Both the position numbers and the translations under genes were made by a program. This document shows positions 17,580 to 26,441 of a DNA stretch of 64,000 nucleotides, piece by piece. The notes under the pieces were generated by a model, which did no database searches, had not been told where the DNA came from, and saw nothing but the letters and a program-made list of their open reading frames with translations. Where the stretch lies: the NCBI GenBank assembly GCA_934122395.1, contig CAKOWQ010000001.1, positions 186,001-250,000 on the forward strand. The letters are read 5' to 3'. Position 1 is the stretch's first letter. Every line of letters starts with the position of its first letter. This DNA comes from an uncultured Bacilli bacterium. Lineage in GTDB: Bacteria > Bacillota_I > Bacilli_A > RF39 > UBA660.

Positions 17580-18311
17580 TTAAATAAATACACTTATATC
17601 AAAAACAATAATTATAATCAAACTAATATAAAAGATATTTTTTTTAACTTTATTATTTAATTTAAAATCAGTGTAGAATAAACTTCTAATTTTTCCAATT
17701 ATATCAAATCTAGTAATTAAAAAAGTAAATATTACAGTACCAATATAATTCAAAAATATGTCATCAACGTCAAAAGCACCAGTATGTGTAAAAGCTTGCA
17801 ATACTTCAATAAATATAATTATTGGAAATGTTATTAGCGATTGTTTTAAAATATTATTAAACTTTTTATCTCTAATCATAAGTAAGAATGAAAGAGGTAT
17901 TAACATAACGCTGTTTCCCACAATATTTAATATTGAAAAAGGTGAGCCATGTTTTAGTTGTGACTTTATTGTTGCAAACAAAGTATATTGACCGCCATAA
18001 GTCCAAGTATAAAACTTTAGTGTTGGTCTTGCTATAATAAAAGTAAATGAAAATAATAATATTCCAAAAAGTGTTATGTATAAAGCGTTATTTGATTTAT
18101 ATGTTTTTTCTTCATTAATCAAAATGCCACTAATATAAATAAAAATGCAATTAATAAGCATAAATAAAATACATTTTGAATAATTCATGTCGTAAAAGTA
18201 TTTATTTCTTCCTATAAATACTAGGTAAAAATATATTAGAATATTTATTACTACTATTATGTTTTTAATAAGTTTTATTTTGTTTTTAGAAAAAGTTTTA
18301 TTATCAAGCAT
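17580..18311 (-). CDS. VanZ-family membrane protein
   Basis: The protein has 243 residues and about seven membrane helices. The VanZ-like signature is seen at about residues 134-195: NIVGNSVMLIPLSFLL, IIFIEVLQ, and DVDDIFLNYIGTVIF. VanZ of enterococci gives low-level teicoplanin resistance, but most homologues have no defined role, so I do not infer resistance. SD AGGAGA lies six bases before the ATG. Confidence 0.8.
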   Translation of the reverse strand: MLDNKTFSKNKIKLIKNIIVVINILIYFYLVFIGRNKYFYDMNYSKCILFMLINCIFIYISGILINEEKTYKSNNALYITLFGILLFSFTFIIARPTLKFYTWTYGGQYTLFATIKSQLKHGSPFSILNIVGNSVMLIPLSFLLMIRDKKFNNILKQSLITFPIIIFIEVLQAFTHTGAFDVDDIFLNYIGTVIFTFLITRFDIIGKIRSLFYTDFKLNNKVKKNIFYISLIIIIVFDISVFI

Positions 18312-18380
18312 AGCTATTCTCCTTTATAATGCATCCTATATTGATTATACCACAATTTATATATCTTTTTTATATCAAAC

Positions 18381-18408
18381 AAAAAGATCGATAATCACCC
18401 GATCTTTA
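18381..18408 (-). terminator. Terminator after the lipoprotein gene
   Basis: AAAGATCG-ggtgattat-CGATCTTT followed by Ts. Confidence 0.8.
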
Positions 18409-18413
18409 ATATG

Positions 18414-19442
18414 TTATTTTTCAATATAGCCACTTATTCCTTTGGTATACATATCATCTGTTATTGCCTGATATCTTTTACCATCATAATCGTCAGTAAA
18501 TCCATTATATGCTTTATATACTTCGCCAGTTTCAGTATCATATACTCTTTCGTATCCTAGTGTTGCATCACTTTGTTTTTGACTCATTATATCATAAGTT
18601 GCATTTCTTTTCTCCCATGAATCCATTATGCCATCTGATATTTCATTACACATACTTCTGATACTTTGAAAGTTTTTCATTACTGCATCTTGTTCAGCAT
18701 TGAATCCATTTATAAATGCATCGGTAAATTCTAGTGAAGATGAAATAGTATTTAAGGTTTCTTCCCAGTTTACTAACTCATCTTTAGGAGTTGTTATAAA
18801 AATAGCATCATATACATTCAAGAAATATATATCTATTTGTTTTCCTGACATGATATTTTCATTCACATAATAACTTCCAGCATCATATACATAAGCAGTA
18901 AACAACCCTTCGGCTTCTTGTCCCTCAGCATCTTTAAAAGTTGCTCTTAATATGTCGCCACCTAATAGACCTGTACCTAGATTTTCAACTACTGTAAATT
19001 CATTTAAAGTTGGAAAAGTAAACTCTTTTGTATTGTTCAAAGGACCCAATTCATTAAATATTTTATAGAAACCTTCAGTATTTTTAGTTGCTATTACTGC
19101 TGTTTTAGCAAATATACTATCTGGATAATATCTTTGTTGAAAAGCTTTGGCATCTTCTGATTTATTATACCCCTCTGTCTTTAAATTAAAGAAGAACTGA
19201 TAAGTAGGTTTATCTGGATCATATACTTTAACTGTATAGTGGATATAATCTCCTAAAACATCAACCTTCCATCCTTCTGGTACTTTCATTTTAACTAATC
19301 CATTATCAAAGTCAGTATATTTAATGGTTTTAGTTTCAACTTCTCTTATTTTTACTTTATCCTTTGATGAAAAACTATTACACCCAGTTATTCCCAAAAT
19401 AACAAACACAAACATCAAAATTATTAATATTTTTCTTTTCAT
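18414..19442 (-). CDS. Predicted lipoprotein of unknown function
   Basis: The protein has 342 residues. The N-terminus has a basic start, a hydrophobic core and the lipobox ITGC at residues 18-21, so it should be lipid-anchored on the outside of the membrane. A mature domain around VKMKVPEGWKVDV resembles the PsbP/MOG1-like region found in some Firmicutes lipoproteins; this is weak. The C-terminal third is helical then polar. It is monocistronic, with its own terminator. SD AAAGGGA precedes the ATG. Confidence 0.72.
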   Translation of the reverse strand: MKRKILIILMFVFVILGITGCNSFSSKDKVKIREVETKTIKYTDFDNGLVKMKVPEGWKVDVLGDYIHYTVKVYDPDKPTYQFFFNLKTEGYNKSEDAKAFQQRYYPDSIFAKTAVIATKNTEGFYKIFNELGPLNNTKEFTFPTLNEFTVVENLGTGLLGGDILRATFKDAEGQEAEGLFTAYVYDAGSYYVNENIMSGKQIDIYFLNVYDAIFITTPKDELVNWEETLNTISSSLEFTDAFINGFNAEQDAVMKNFQSIRSMCNEISDGIMDSWEKRNATYDIMSQKQSDATLGYERVYDTETGEVYKAYNGFTDDYDGKRYQAITDDMYTKGISGYIEK

Positions 19443-19534
19443 ATTTTTTCCCTTTCACGACTACTTTATATAAGATATTATATCAGATAAAAGAAATAAA
19501 AAAAATAGATATTTCTATCTATTTTAATTCATTA

Positions 19535-19611
19535 TGGTAGCGAGAGGGGGATTCGAACCCTCGACCTATCGGGTATGAACCGATTGCTCTAGCCAACTGA
19601 GCTATCTCGCC
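19535..19611 (-). tRNA. tRNA-Met (anticodon CAT, elongator type)
   Basis: A 77-base cloverleaf with encoded CCA. The anticodon loop is TTCATAC. The body (GGCGAGAT-AGCTCAGTTGGCTAGAGC) resembles Bacillus elongator tRNA-Met rather than initiator tRNA. An Ile2-type modification cannot be excluded from sequence alone. Confidence 0.9.
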
Positions 19612-19707
19612 ATTTCAGTCAACAATAAAATAATAACATAATCATTTACTTTTGACAATAGTTAATTTTCAAAATAATCATTTTTATTGTGACCATTATT
19701 AATTTTG

Positions 19708-20670
19708 TTATTCATTTCTAGATATATAATTTTCAATATTATAAATAGTTGTTGGTGTATCTTTAATAAACACATATTTACCATTAGTAAAAATAATATT
19801 ATCAAAATGTTTTGAAAATTCTTTATCTTTTATTAACTTTGTATTACAAACTTTATCTTTACAATTTTCATCCATTACTTCGTTATACATTCCTTTATTA
19901 GTAATTAATCTAATTCCATAAACTTCTTCTGGTACTTCTTCCATTATATTTAGATAAGAGATTTTGTCATTAATTAACTTTTTATTGTTTCTTGTTCTAT
20001 AAATCGATAAAGGAACTCCTACATAATCTAATCTTTTAAATATAACTTCTACCGTTTCATTATCTAATAAATTTAATGAAGTTGGATATCCATAATTGGT
20101 ATATACATTAATATCTCCCCTACTATCTATTAATAATTTATTAGAGAATTTTGTATCGTCTAATTCTAATGTTTTAGCACTTACATCATAGAAATAAATA
20201 TATGGAAACCTTTTATTTATTGTATTCAAATTATTTAAATCTTCTTTATAGATATTTGCTGTTGAACTATCTATTATTTCTAAATTGTTATTTATATCAT
20301 AAAATGTATTATCGTTATCATAAATAATATTGTTGTTATTATAAAAGTTAATAAACTTAATATCTGAATCGATCTTTGTACAATTATGTCTATTTTCAAA
20401 AGTAGAATTAAAGTTTACTTTGTAGAGTTCTCCTGTAGTAGTTAATAAGTAATCATTATCTAAATAGACTATAGTTTCATTTTTAGCAGGACAACTAAAT
20501 GTCAAAGATTTTATGTTGTTATCACGTAGAAAATTTTTAAATTGTTCTTCCTTAGTAATTGCATCATCTATATTATTGTTTTTATTATCATAATCATATT
20601 TAATCCATACAACAGTAGCTAATATTACTATGATTAATATGTATATTATAAATTGAATATTCTTCTTCAC
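19708..20670 (-). CDS. Membrane-anchored hypothetical protein
   Basis: The protein has 320 residues. I chose the GTG at 20670 because AGGTGA lies five to six bases upstream; the frame extends three codons further to another GTG with no SD. One membrane helix at about residues 5-25 is followed by a large, presumably extracellular, beta-rich domain full of N, D, T and I, with a late cysteine pair (DENCKDKVCNTK). Repeated short strands with YLDNDY and TTGELYKVNF suggest a propeller-like fold, but I recognise no family. Confidence 0.65.
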   Translation of the reverse strand: MKKNIQFIIYILIIVILATVVWIKYDYDNKNNNIDDAITKEEQFKNFLRDNNIKSLTFSCPAKNETIVYLDNDYLLTTTGELYKVNFNSTFENRHNCTKIDSDIKFINFYNNNNIIYDNDNTFYDINNNLEIIDSSTANIYKEDLNNLNTINKRFPYIYFYDVSAKTLELDDTKFSNKLLIDSRGDINVYTNYGYPTSLNLLDNETVEVIFKRLDYVGVPLSIYRTRNNKKLINDKISYLNIMEEVPEEVYGIRLITNKGMYNEVMDENCKDKVCNTKLIKDKEFSKHFDNIIFTNGKYVFIKDTPTTIYNIENYISRNE

Positions 20671-20733
20671 ATTAATCACCTACTTCAAAAATATTATACT
20701 ATAAAAATTGATTATAGTTAATCTTATTTTTGT

Positions 20734-20761
20734 TTTACATCTACAATTATTATGATATACT
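20734..20761 (+). promoter_or_regulatory. Promoter of tRNA-Thr
   Basis: TTTACA (20734-20739), a 16-bp spacer, then TATACT (20756-20761), ending 11 bases before the tRNA. Confidence 0.6.
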
Positions 20762-20772
20762 TATAAAGTAAT

Positions 20773-20846
20773 GCCGATATAGTTTAGTGGTAAAACAGAT
20801 CCTTGGTAAGGATCAGCGGACAGTTCAATTCTGTCTTTCGGCACCA
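20773..20846 (+). tRNA. tRNA-Thr (anticodon GGT)
   Basis: A 74-base cloverleaf with encoded CCA. The anticodon stem is GATCC/GGATC and the loop TTGGTAA, giving GGT. The acceptor stem GCCGATA/TTTCGGC has one T-T mismatch, and the D arm is AT-rich, so it is a slightly unusual tRNA. A decayed integrase-like gene lies downstream, consistent with a former integration site. Confidence 0.85.
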
Positions 20847-20877
20847 TATAAAAATCAGTTGAATTAATCGACTTTAA

Positions 20878-20914
20878 ATATAAAAAGGGTTAATTTCGGT
20901 TAACCTTTTTATAT
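20878..20914 (+). terminator. Terminator after tRNA-Thr
   Basis: A near-perfect 15-bp palindrome (AAAAAGGGTTAA / TTAACCTTTTTATAT) with a TTTCGG-type loop and T run. It could work on both strands. Confidence 0.8.
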
Positions 20915-20936
20915 GTTTGAAAGGAGTTGATTAATA

Positions 20937-21152
20937 TTGCATTTAATAAAGGAAAGATTAGATATTGAAGAAAGTATAGAAAAAAGGATTAAAAACACTA
21001 ATCTTGCTTATATTGAACCACATAAGTTAGTAATTGGTAATACCACTTACTTATTCTTTAATGATTGTGAAAATGTTTATATCAATAATTTAGAAAATCA
21101 TATTTCATTAAAGGATTTACAAGACCACATAAAAAACTATAGGTCTTTATAA
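20937..21152 (+). CDS. Small hypothetical protein
   Basis: This is a 71-residue protein reading from TTG at 20937; AAAGGAG lies upstream but about ten bases away, so the exact start is uncertain. It is acidic, soluble and without recognised motifs (EESIEKRIKNTNL, YLFFNDCENVYINN). It is the first gene of the plus-strand block between tRNA-Thr and the decayed recombinase. It might be an accessory-element gene. Confidence 0.45.
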   Translation: MHLIKERLDIEESIEKRIKNTNLAYIEPHKLVIGNTTYLFFNDCENVYINNLENHISLKDLQDHIKNYRSL

Positions 21153-21199
21153 CCCATTATTAAATTTAAAATTAACTTATATAATAATAATCGAATAAA

Positions 21200-21508
21200 T
21201 TGCTTTTAAAACTTAAAAAAGAGGTTCAAATATTTAAGAAAAATGCAGCAATATATTGTAGTGTTTCAACCGAGGATCAGGCCAGAAAGGGTTATTCTTC
21301 GGGTGAACAATTAGAAAAATTAAAAGATTTATGTAAGTACAGGGATTATAATATTTATAATGTGTATGAGGATGTGGGTATAAGTGCAAAAGATATAGAA
21401 CATAGACCTGCATTTCAAAAAATGCTTGAAGATGTAAGAAAAAGTAAAATTAATAACTTTACACGCGAATATGTAAACATTTTACTGGGTTGTATATCAA
21501 CAAATTAA
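21200..21508 (+). pseudogene. Remnant of a large serine recombinase (N-terminal part)
   Basis: About 100 codons match the resolvase catalytic domain: AAIYCSVSTEDQ, then EQLEKLKDLCKYRDYNIY, EDVGISAKD and RPAFQKMLEDV. The catalytic serine (in SVST) is present, but the arginine that normally precedes VS is replaced by serine. The homology ends after about residue 85 (SKINN), where YIVAYKLDRVTR-like sequence is expected, and the recombinase and zinc-ribbon domains are gone. No ATG with an SD is visible. It is probably the leftover integrase of a mobile element. Confidence 0.8.
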
Positions 21509-21537
21509 ATTGTGATATAATGATTATAGGAGGTTAT

Positions 21538-22392
21538 ATGAGTACTTTAGAAGAAAGAAAGAAATCAAGAAAAGAATTAGAAGAAAAATTGAAAGAAGTT
21601 CCTGAAGGAGAAAGAATCCATATTGAAAAAGAAAAATTAGATTCTCTTATATTTGAGCAGTACCTTATTGAAGATGAAAACATTATGTGTAAATTCCCTA
21701 TTTGGACGGGAGATTTCCTAACAAAATTAGATTTAAGTGAATTAGATTTTGCGGATGTTTGTTGGTCAATACATGGCAATCCCATGTTTGATACTCTTTT
21801 TTACGAAGAACTGAAAGAATATGATATGCTTTCATCTAACGAAAATAATTTTAGTAATACTAATGCTAGAATAGATTTATCACAATCAATAGAAGCAAGG
21901 TATTATAATACTCTATATATTGTGGGATGTAATTTTGAAAATGTTGACCTATCATTCAATGACTTATCACAAGTTAATGATGGCTGTATTTTAAATTGTA
22001 ATTTAAAAAATACAGGATTATTATTTCCATCACATTTGATTCCTTATATAAATGAGTCAACAATTTTAGAGGGTTGTGATTTATCAAATTTAAATGTTTC
22101 TATGTTCGATTTTTTAACAACTTTAGAGGGTATTGATTCCAATTTAAAAAATACAGGATTACGAATTGAATATTCTAATTCCTATGAAGAATGGAATGCA
22201 ATAGAAAACTATCGTGGAGAAACAAGCAAAGAAGAGCTTGCCGTTAGTCTTGCAAGCGGAAGATTGGACGGATGCTATATAAATAATATTCAAATTGATT
22301 CCACCCAAATTCAAAGTCCATTACAATACTTGGAACAACTTGCATCTGCTTATAATTCTGGTGATATCCCAAAAGGTGGCTCACACAAATAA
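21538..22392 (+). CDS. Hypothetical protein with a charged N-terminal helix
   Basis: The protein has 284 residues. ATG 21538 is preceded by a strong AGGAGG. Residues 1-35 form a highly charged helix (EERKKSRKELEEKLKEV). The remainder has pentapeptide- or leucine-rich-like turns (LDLSELDFADVCW, CNFENVDLSFNDLS, CDLSNLNVSMFDF, GRLDGCYINNIQID). Such spacing suggests a beta-helix-like stack, but it is irregular. It is on the plus strand next to the recombinase remnant, so lateral acquisition is plausible. No known function. Confidence 0.65.
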   Translation: MSTLEERKKSRKELEEKLKEVPEGERIHIEKEKLDSLIFEQYLIEDENIMCKFPIWTGDFLTKLDLSELDFADVCWSIHGNPMFDTLFYEELKEYDMLSSNENNFSNTNARIDLSQSIEARYYNTLYIVGCNFENVDLSFNDLSQVNDGCILNCNLKNTGLLFPSHLIPYINESTILEGCDLSNLNVSMFDFLTTLEGIDSNLKNTGLRIEYSNSYEEWNAIENYRGETSKEELAVSLASGRLDGCYINNIQIDSTQIQSPLQYLEQLASAYNSGDIPKGGSHK

Positions 22393-22579
22393 ATTTTTAA
22401 AATTTTTCTCGTAAATAGTTTTATTCTTGGGTTATAAGCCAGTAAATACATATTAAGATAATTATAGAATATTGCTTTTTGATTATTTTATCTATTACAA
22501 CAGTATACTCAAGCCTTTTCGAGATAACATAAAAACTACTTTCAAATTATGAATGAAAAACAATTAAATATAAACACAA

Positions 22580-22609
22580 AAAGATAACTTCTAAGTTATT
22601 TTTTTATTG
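22580..22609 (+). terminator. Probable terminator upstream of the flavodoxin-like pair
   Basis: ATAACTT-ct-AAGTTAT followed by seven Ts. The remaining bases between 22393 and 22644 hold no other feature I can support. Confidence 0.55.
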
Positions 22610-22644
22610 TCATTATTTTTTAAATTCTAGAATATGTATTAAAT

Positions 22645-23121
22645 ATGAGAACAATAATACATGATTTAGAGGATACCTCTTTTTTAAATTTAAGAAGTGA
22701 TGATGTTTTAATCAGTGATGTAGATAATAGTTGTATAGGATGTTTTACTTGTTGGGTTAAAACTCCTTTTTCTTGTATTTATAAAGATAAGATAATTAAT
22801 AATGGTTTGCAAATACTAAATAGTAACGAATTAATTATTATCAGTAAATGTATTAATGGTTGCTACAGTAGTAAAGTAAAAAGAATACTAGAAAGGAGCA
22901 TTTCTTATGTTGAGCCATTTTTTACACTTAGAAATAAAGAAATTCATCATTTAGAAAGGAAACCTAAAAAAATCGATTTTAAAATATATTTTTATAACAA
23001 GAATATAACAGATAAAGATAAAATTATTTCTAAGCATTTGGTTACAGCTAATAAGAAAAACTTAAATACCCTATGCCCTAACCTATACTTTTATAACTCA
23101 TATAAGGAGATTAATTTATGA
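22645..23121 (+). CDS. Flavodoxin-like / FMN reductase-family protein, possibly 5'-truncated
   Basis: The protein has 158 residues. The CIGCFTCWVKTPFSC segment at about residues 32-46 is the hallmark of NADPH-dependent FMN reductase and iron-sulfur flavoprotein relatives, and IIISKCINGCYSS fits the following flavodoxin strand. No SD is visible before the ATG and the usual beta-1/phosphate loop is weak, so the 5' end may be lost or the gene poorly translated. It ends in TGA, overlapping the ATG of the next flavodoxin-like gene (ATGA), so the two are coupled. Confidence 0.65.
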   Translation: MRTIIHDLEDTSFLNLRSDDVLISDVDNSCIGCFTCWVKTPFSCIYKDKIINNGLQILNSNELIIISKCINGCYSSKVKRILERSISYVEPFFTLRNKEIHHLERKPKKIDFKIYFYNKNITDKDKIISKHLVTANKKNLNTLCPNLYFYNSYKEINL

Positions 23122-23708
23122 TATTATACATAAATGGAAGTCCAAAACTAAAAAATAGTAATTCAGATTTTTTCTTAAATAAGATAAATAAAAAAACTAA
23201 GATTTTTTATGTATATAAAGATAAATTTAATAAAATTTTAAAAGATATAAAAGATGCTGATACCATTGTATTTTCATTTCCATTATATGTAGATGCTCCA
23301 ACCAACAAAATAATAGAATTACTTGAATATATTCAAGATAATAAAATAGATATTAAAAATAAGATGATCTACACCATTATCAATTGTGGTTTTTGGGAAG
23401 CAAAACATAATAAAACAGCATCTTTAATCATGGAAGAATTTGCTATTAATAATAAAGCAAAATACATGGGAACCTTTAATATTGGTGCTGGTGAAATTAT
23501 TGGAAAATGTGGTAAAAAGAAAATATATAAAATAATTTCTATACCATTTTTGTTTAAGATAAGAAAATTTAAAAGATATATTTTTAATAAGAAAAAAATC
23601 AATTTAGAGACTACTATTAGACCAATGACAAAAAAATTATATATCTATTTGGCAAATTGTAGTTGGAAAAGTAAAATGATTAAAAACGGTTGTTATAAAA
23701 ATAATTAA
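23118..23708 (+). CDS. Flavodoxin-like NAD(P)H-dependent oxidoreductase
   Basis: The protein has 196 residues and begins MILYINGSPKLKNSNSDFFL, the beta-1 and FMN phosphate-binding loop (GSPK-x-SNS) of the flavodoxin-like fold. DTIVFSFPLYVDAPTNKIIELLE matches the next strand and flavin-contacting loop. The C-terminal third is very basic. It is cotranscribed with the preceding gene. It probably uses FMN for electron transfer or quinone/azo-type reduction, but the substrate is unknown. Confidence 0.75.
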   Translation: MILYINGSPKLKNSNSDFFLNKINKKTKIFYVYKDKFNKILKDIKDADTIVFSFPLYVDAPTNKIIELLEYIQDNKIDIKNKMIYTIINCGFWEAKHNKTASLIMEEFAINNKAKYMGTFNIGAGEIIGKCGKKKIYKIISIPFLFKIRKFKRYIFNKKKINLETTIRPMTKKLYIYLANCSWKSKMIKNGCYKNN

Positions 23709-23780
23709 TTACAGTTAGTTGTAAATCTTCTTTAAAAAAGTTAAAATGATATTATAAGATAATTGAAAAAGGAGATTTAT

Positions 23781-24581
23781 ATGAAGACAGTTGTAATTAC
23801 AGGAAATGCTAGAGGCTTTGGTTTTGCCATGACTGAATTATTTAGAAAAAGAGATTTTAATGTAGTTTTATGCGATGTTAATACCGAAGCTTTAAAACAA
23901 GCTAAAGAAAAATTAGAAAAAATTGATTCAAAAGGAAAAATTTTATCTTTCAAAACAGATATTACTAGCGAAAAAGATATTGATAACTTGATCAAAGGCA
24001 CATTAAAAGAATTTGCAACTATTGATATTTGGATCAATAATGCGGGAGTCAATCAAACTTCCAACCCTATTTGGGAAGTTGATACTAAAGTAATTGATAG
24101 ATTAATTGATATTGATTTAAAGGGAACTATTCTATGTTCTAAAATGATTATGCCAGTTATGATAAAACAACACAGTGGACAAATATATAATGTTGAAGGA
24201 CATGGAAGTAATGATGCTACTATTACTGGATTATCTATATATGGAACATCAAAACGTGCAGTTACTTATTTCACTGAAGCTTTAGCTCATGAAGCTCGTG
24301 AACTTAATACTGGTGTTTTGATCGGAAAAATAACTCCAGGAATTATGATCACTAACTTTATTAATACCTCTTTAGGTGATGGTGAAAAAATAGAATTGGA
24401 TGAAAAAACAAAGAAAATTTATAATATTCTAGGAGATTATCCTGAAACCATAGCTTCCTTCATGGTAGATAAAATAATAAGTAATACCAAAAACAATGTT
24501 AAATTTGCTTGGTTAACTAATAGACGTGCTGCTTTAAGATTTATTACTTCAGCATTAAATAAAAGAGATTTCTTTAAATAG
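23781..24581 (+). CDS. SDR family oxidoreductase
   Basis: The protein has 266 residues. ATG 23781 has AAAGGAG about six bases upstream. A classical SDR signature is present: the cofactor motif TGNARGFGFA (TGxxxGxG), DINVD-like strands, NNAGVN, and the catalytic YGTSK. The serine expected before the YxxxK motif is not clear: the sequence there reads NVEGHGSND. A basic C-terminus ends the protein. It reduces or oxidises an unknown alcohol or ketone with NAD(P). It follows the flavodoxin pair by 72 bp on the same strand. Confidence 0.85.
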   Translation: MKTVVITGNARGFGFAMTELFRKRDFNVVLCDVNTEALKQAKEKLEKIDSKGKILSFKTDITSEKDIDNLIKGTLKEFATIDIWINNAGVNQTSNPIWEVDTKVIDRLIDIDLKGTILCSKMIMPVMIKQHSGQIYNVEGHGSNDATITGLSIYGTSKRAVTYFTEALAHEARELNTGVLIGKITPGIMITNFINTSLGDGEKIELDEKTKKIYNILGDYPETIASFMVDKIISNTKNNVKFAWLTNRRAALRFITSALNKRDFFK

Positions 24582-24635
24582 TTGTAATTTTTCTAGTTAT
24601 GATGTATAATATACCCTACAAAAGAAGGGGATATT

Positions 24636-25292
24636 ATGGAAAAAATATATTTACATGCAATTAATGCTAATTCCAGATCTTACATATCAGTAAATACTAG
24701 AAATATCTTAAAAAGTATTCTTCAAGACGGATCACTCTTATCACTTAGATTACAAAGGAAGTTTGATCTGGGCTTTAGCTTTTCGGGAATGGATTTTGTT
24801 TCACTTTGTGATTATGATCGCCGTGAAATTGTTAGTAATGAAGATGAAACATATAATTCATTTAATGGCTATATAAGAAATTCTCTTTCATTAGCATTTG
24901 ATAAGGAAAACTTAGATGTTATTACTCCTAATATAGTAGCAGTTTCAAATAGAAGTTATGGTGGATACTTGAATATGCAAAGACTTGGTAATTATAATAC
25001 TACTAATACTAGATATTCTGATATGCCTGATGAAGTACAAGTTAGAGATAGAGTTTCATTAGAAGAAATGGTAGCTGTTACATTCCCTACTCATCTTTTA
25101 GTTCATACTTTTCAAAATGATCAAACAAATGCTGATATGGTTATGTATGAAGTTGGTGCTATAGAAAGCCTATTAAGGCGCTATAAACATGATGTACCTA
25201 TTTATGATATTGATACATTTAAAGATTTAAGAATTAATGATAATGCTTATGATATATGTAAAAATATAAAGCAACTTAAAAAAAGACGATAA
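24636..25292 (+). CDS. Hypothetical protein
   Basis: The protein has 218 residues, no signal peptide and no membrane segment. AAGAAGGGG precedes the ATG. Motifs such as ISVNTRNILKSILQDGSLLSL, DFVSLCDYDRR and FPTHLLVHTFQND suggest a compact alpha/beta enzyme-like fold. I do not recognise it. It ends at a bidirectional terminator shared with the converging carboxypeptidase gene. Confidence 0.65.
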   Translation: MEKIYLHAINANSRSYISVNTRNILKSILQDGSLLSLRLQRKFDLGFSFSGMDFVSLCDYDRREIVSNEDETYNSFNGYIRNSLSLAFDKENLDVITPNIVAVSNRSYGGYLNMQRLGNYNTTNTRYSDMPDEVQVRDRVSLEEMVAVTFPTHLLVHTFQNDQTNADMVMYEVGAIESLLRRYKHDVPIYDIDTFKDLRINDNAYDICKNIKQLKKRR

Positions 25293-25303
25293 CTCGTCTT
25301 TTT
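25278..25303. terminator. Bidirectional terminator
   Basis: AAAAGACGA-taac-TCGTCTTTTT lies between two converging genes, with A and T runs on both sides. Confidence 0.8.
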
Positions 25304-26387
25304 ATTTGTCTAAAAACATAACATAATATTCTTCATAAGTAATATTATTTTCTTGAATATATTTAGCTGCTTTTAAGCCAACATATCTAAAATGCCATGC
25401 TTCATTTTTATAACCTGTAATCTCTTGTTTTTCTTTAGGATATCGCAATATGAAACCATATTTATAAGCGTTTTCTAACATCCATGTATATTCTGGAGAT
25501 GTTTTAAAAGTACTATATCCTTTAGCTGCTACATCTAATGCAAGACCTGTTTGATGTTCTGAAAAGCCAGGAACGGCAACATAATTGTCAACGTATGTTT
25601 GACCATATAAACTTAAGTAAGTATCATATACATCTTGTTGATCTTTATAAGAACGATATGCAGAATTTGATAATATATTTTTACCATCTTCCCTAGCAGC
25701 ATCACACATATTTTCAAATGCTACTTGTGCTGTCTTTGATAAATATGATTTGTTTTTAGAACAACTATCTTTTATTTGAACTAAATTGTCTGGTACAAAA
25801 CTTTCATCTAATTTATGATATTTATTAGCTAAAATTGTTTCATCAAACTTTGTTATAACGTCAGCATCTTCATATAACTTTTTATCTAATCCAATATTTA
25901 CATATACTACTGTTTCTTTATAGTCACCTGTATAATAATCTATATATCTATATAAGTTATCACTTTTAAAATAATCAAATTCCATATATTTTGAAATATC
26001 TTTTATAAAATCATGCTTATATAAACTTTCTATAGTATTATCATTTAATTTATCATTAATTGTATTGATATCTGAAGTAGTATAACCTAGTGTCAATAAT
26101 TTATTGATACTATTTATAAAATCTTTTTTATCGTGGTAGTTTATTTCTAAATAACTATTTACATTATCCTTGTTAAAACTCTTATTCTTAATTGCTACTT
26201 CTAAGGTTTTACTATACTTGTTATTTATTGCTGTATCAGTAAGACCTTTTGTAACTATATCAAATACAGAACTAAATTCGTAATTATTACTTACTATTCT
26301 TACTGTTAAATAAGTAGGATACGCTAATAAAACAATTAATACTATAGGGATTATAATCCATATCTTTTTTAGTTTCTTCTTTTTCAT
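25302..26387 (-). CDS. D-alanyl-D-alanine carboxypeptidase, VanY/M15B type
   Basis: The protein has 361 residues. One N-terminal membrane helix (residues 9-29) is followed by a roughly 170-residue linker domain (DINTINDKL, YTGDYKETVVYVNIGLD), then the M15 peptidase domain from about residue 195. Zinc and catalytic residues are visible in SEHQTGLALDVA (H, D) and EAWHFRYVG (E, H). It should trim the terminal D-Ala of peptidoglycan stem peptides outside the cell. The linker domain resembles those in other Firmicutes VanY-like proteins. It appears monocistronic. Confidence 0.9.
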   Translation of the reverse strand: MKKKKLKKIWIIIPIVLIVLLAYPTYLTVRIVSNNYEFSSVFDIVTKGLTDTAINNKYSKTLEVAIKNKSFNKDNVNSYLEINYHDKKDFINSINKLLTLGYTTSDINTINDKLNDNTIESLYKHDFIKDISKYMEFDYFKSDNLYRYIDYYTGDYKETVVYVNIGLDKKLYEDADVITKFDETILANKYHKLDESFVPDNLVQIKDSCSKNKSYLSKTAQVAFENMCDAAREDGKNILSNSAYRSYKDQQDVYDTYLSLYGQTYVDNYVAVPGFSEHQTGLALDVAAKGYSTFKTSPEYTWMLENAYKYGFILRYPKEKQEITGYKNEAWHFRYVGLKAAKYIQENNITYEEYYVMFLDK

Positions 26388-26441
26388 TCTACACCTCTAT
26401 TATATATACTAATATAACATAAAAGATGTATCTTTTAAATA

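Noticed and set aside
17580..26387. Glycopeptide-resistance cluster from the VanZ-like and VanY-like genes
   Set aside because: They are 7 kb apart, with no vanHAX or VanRS genes, and both families are common in susceptible Firmicutes.
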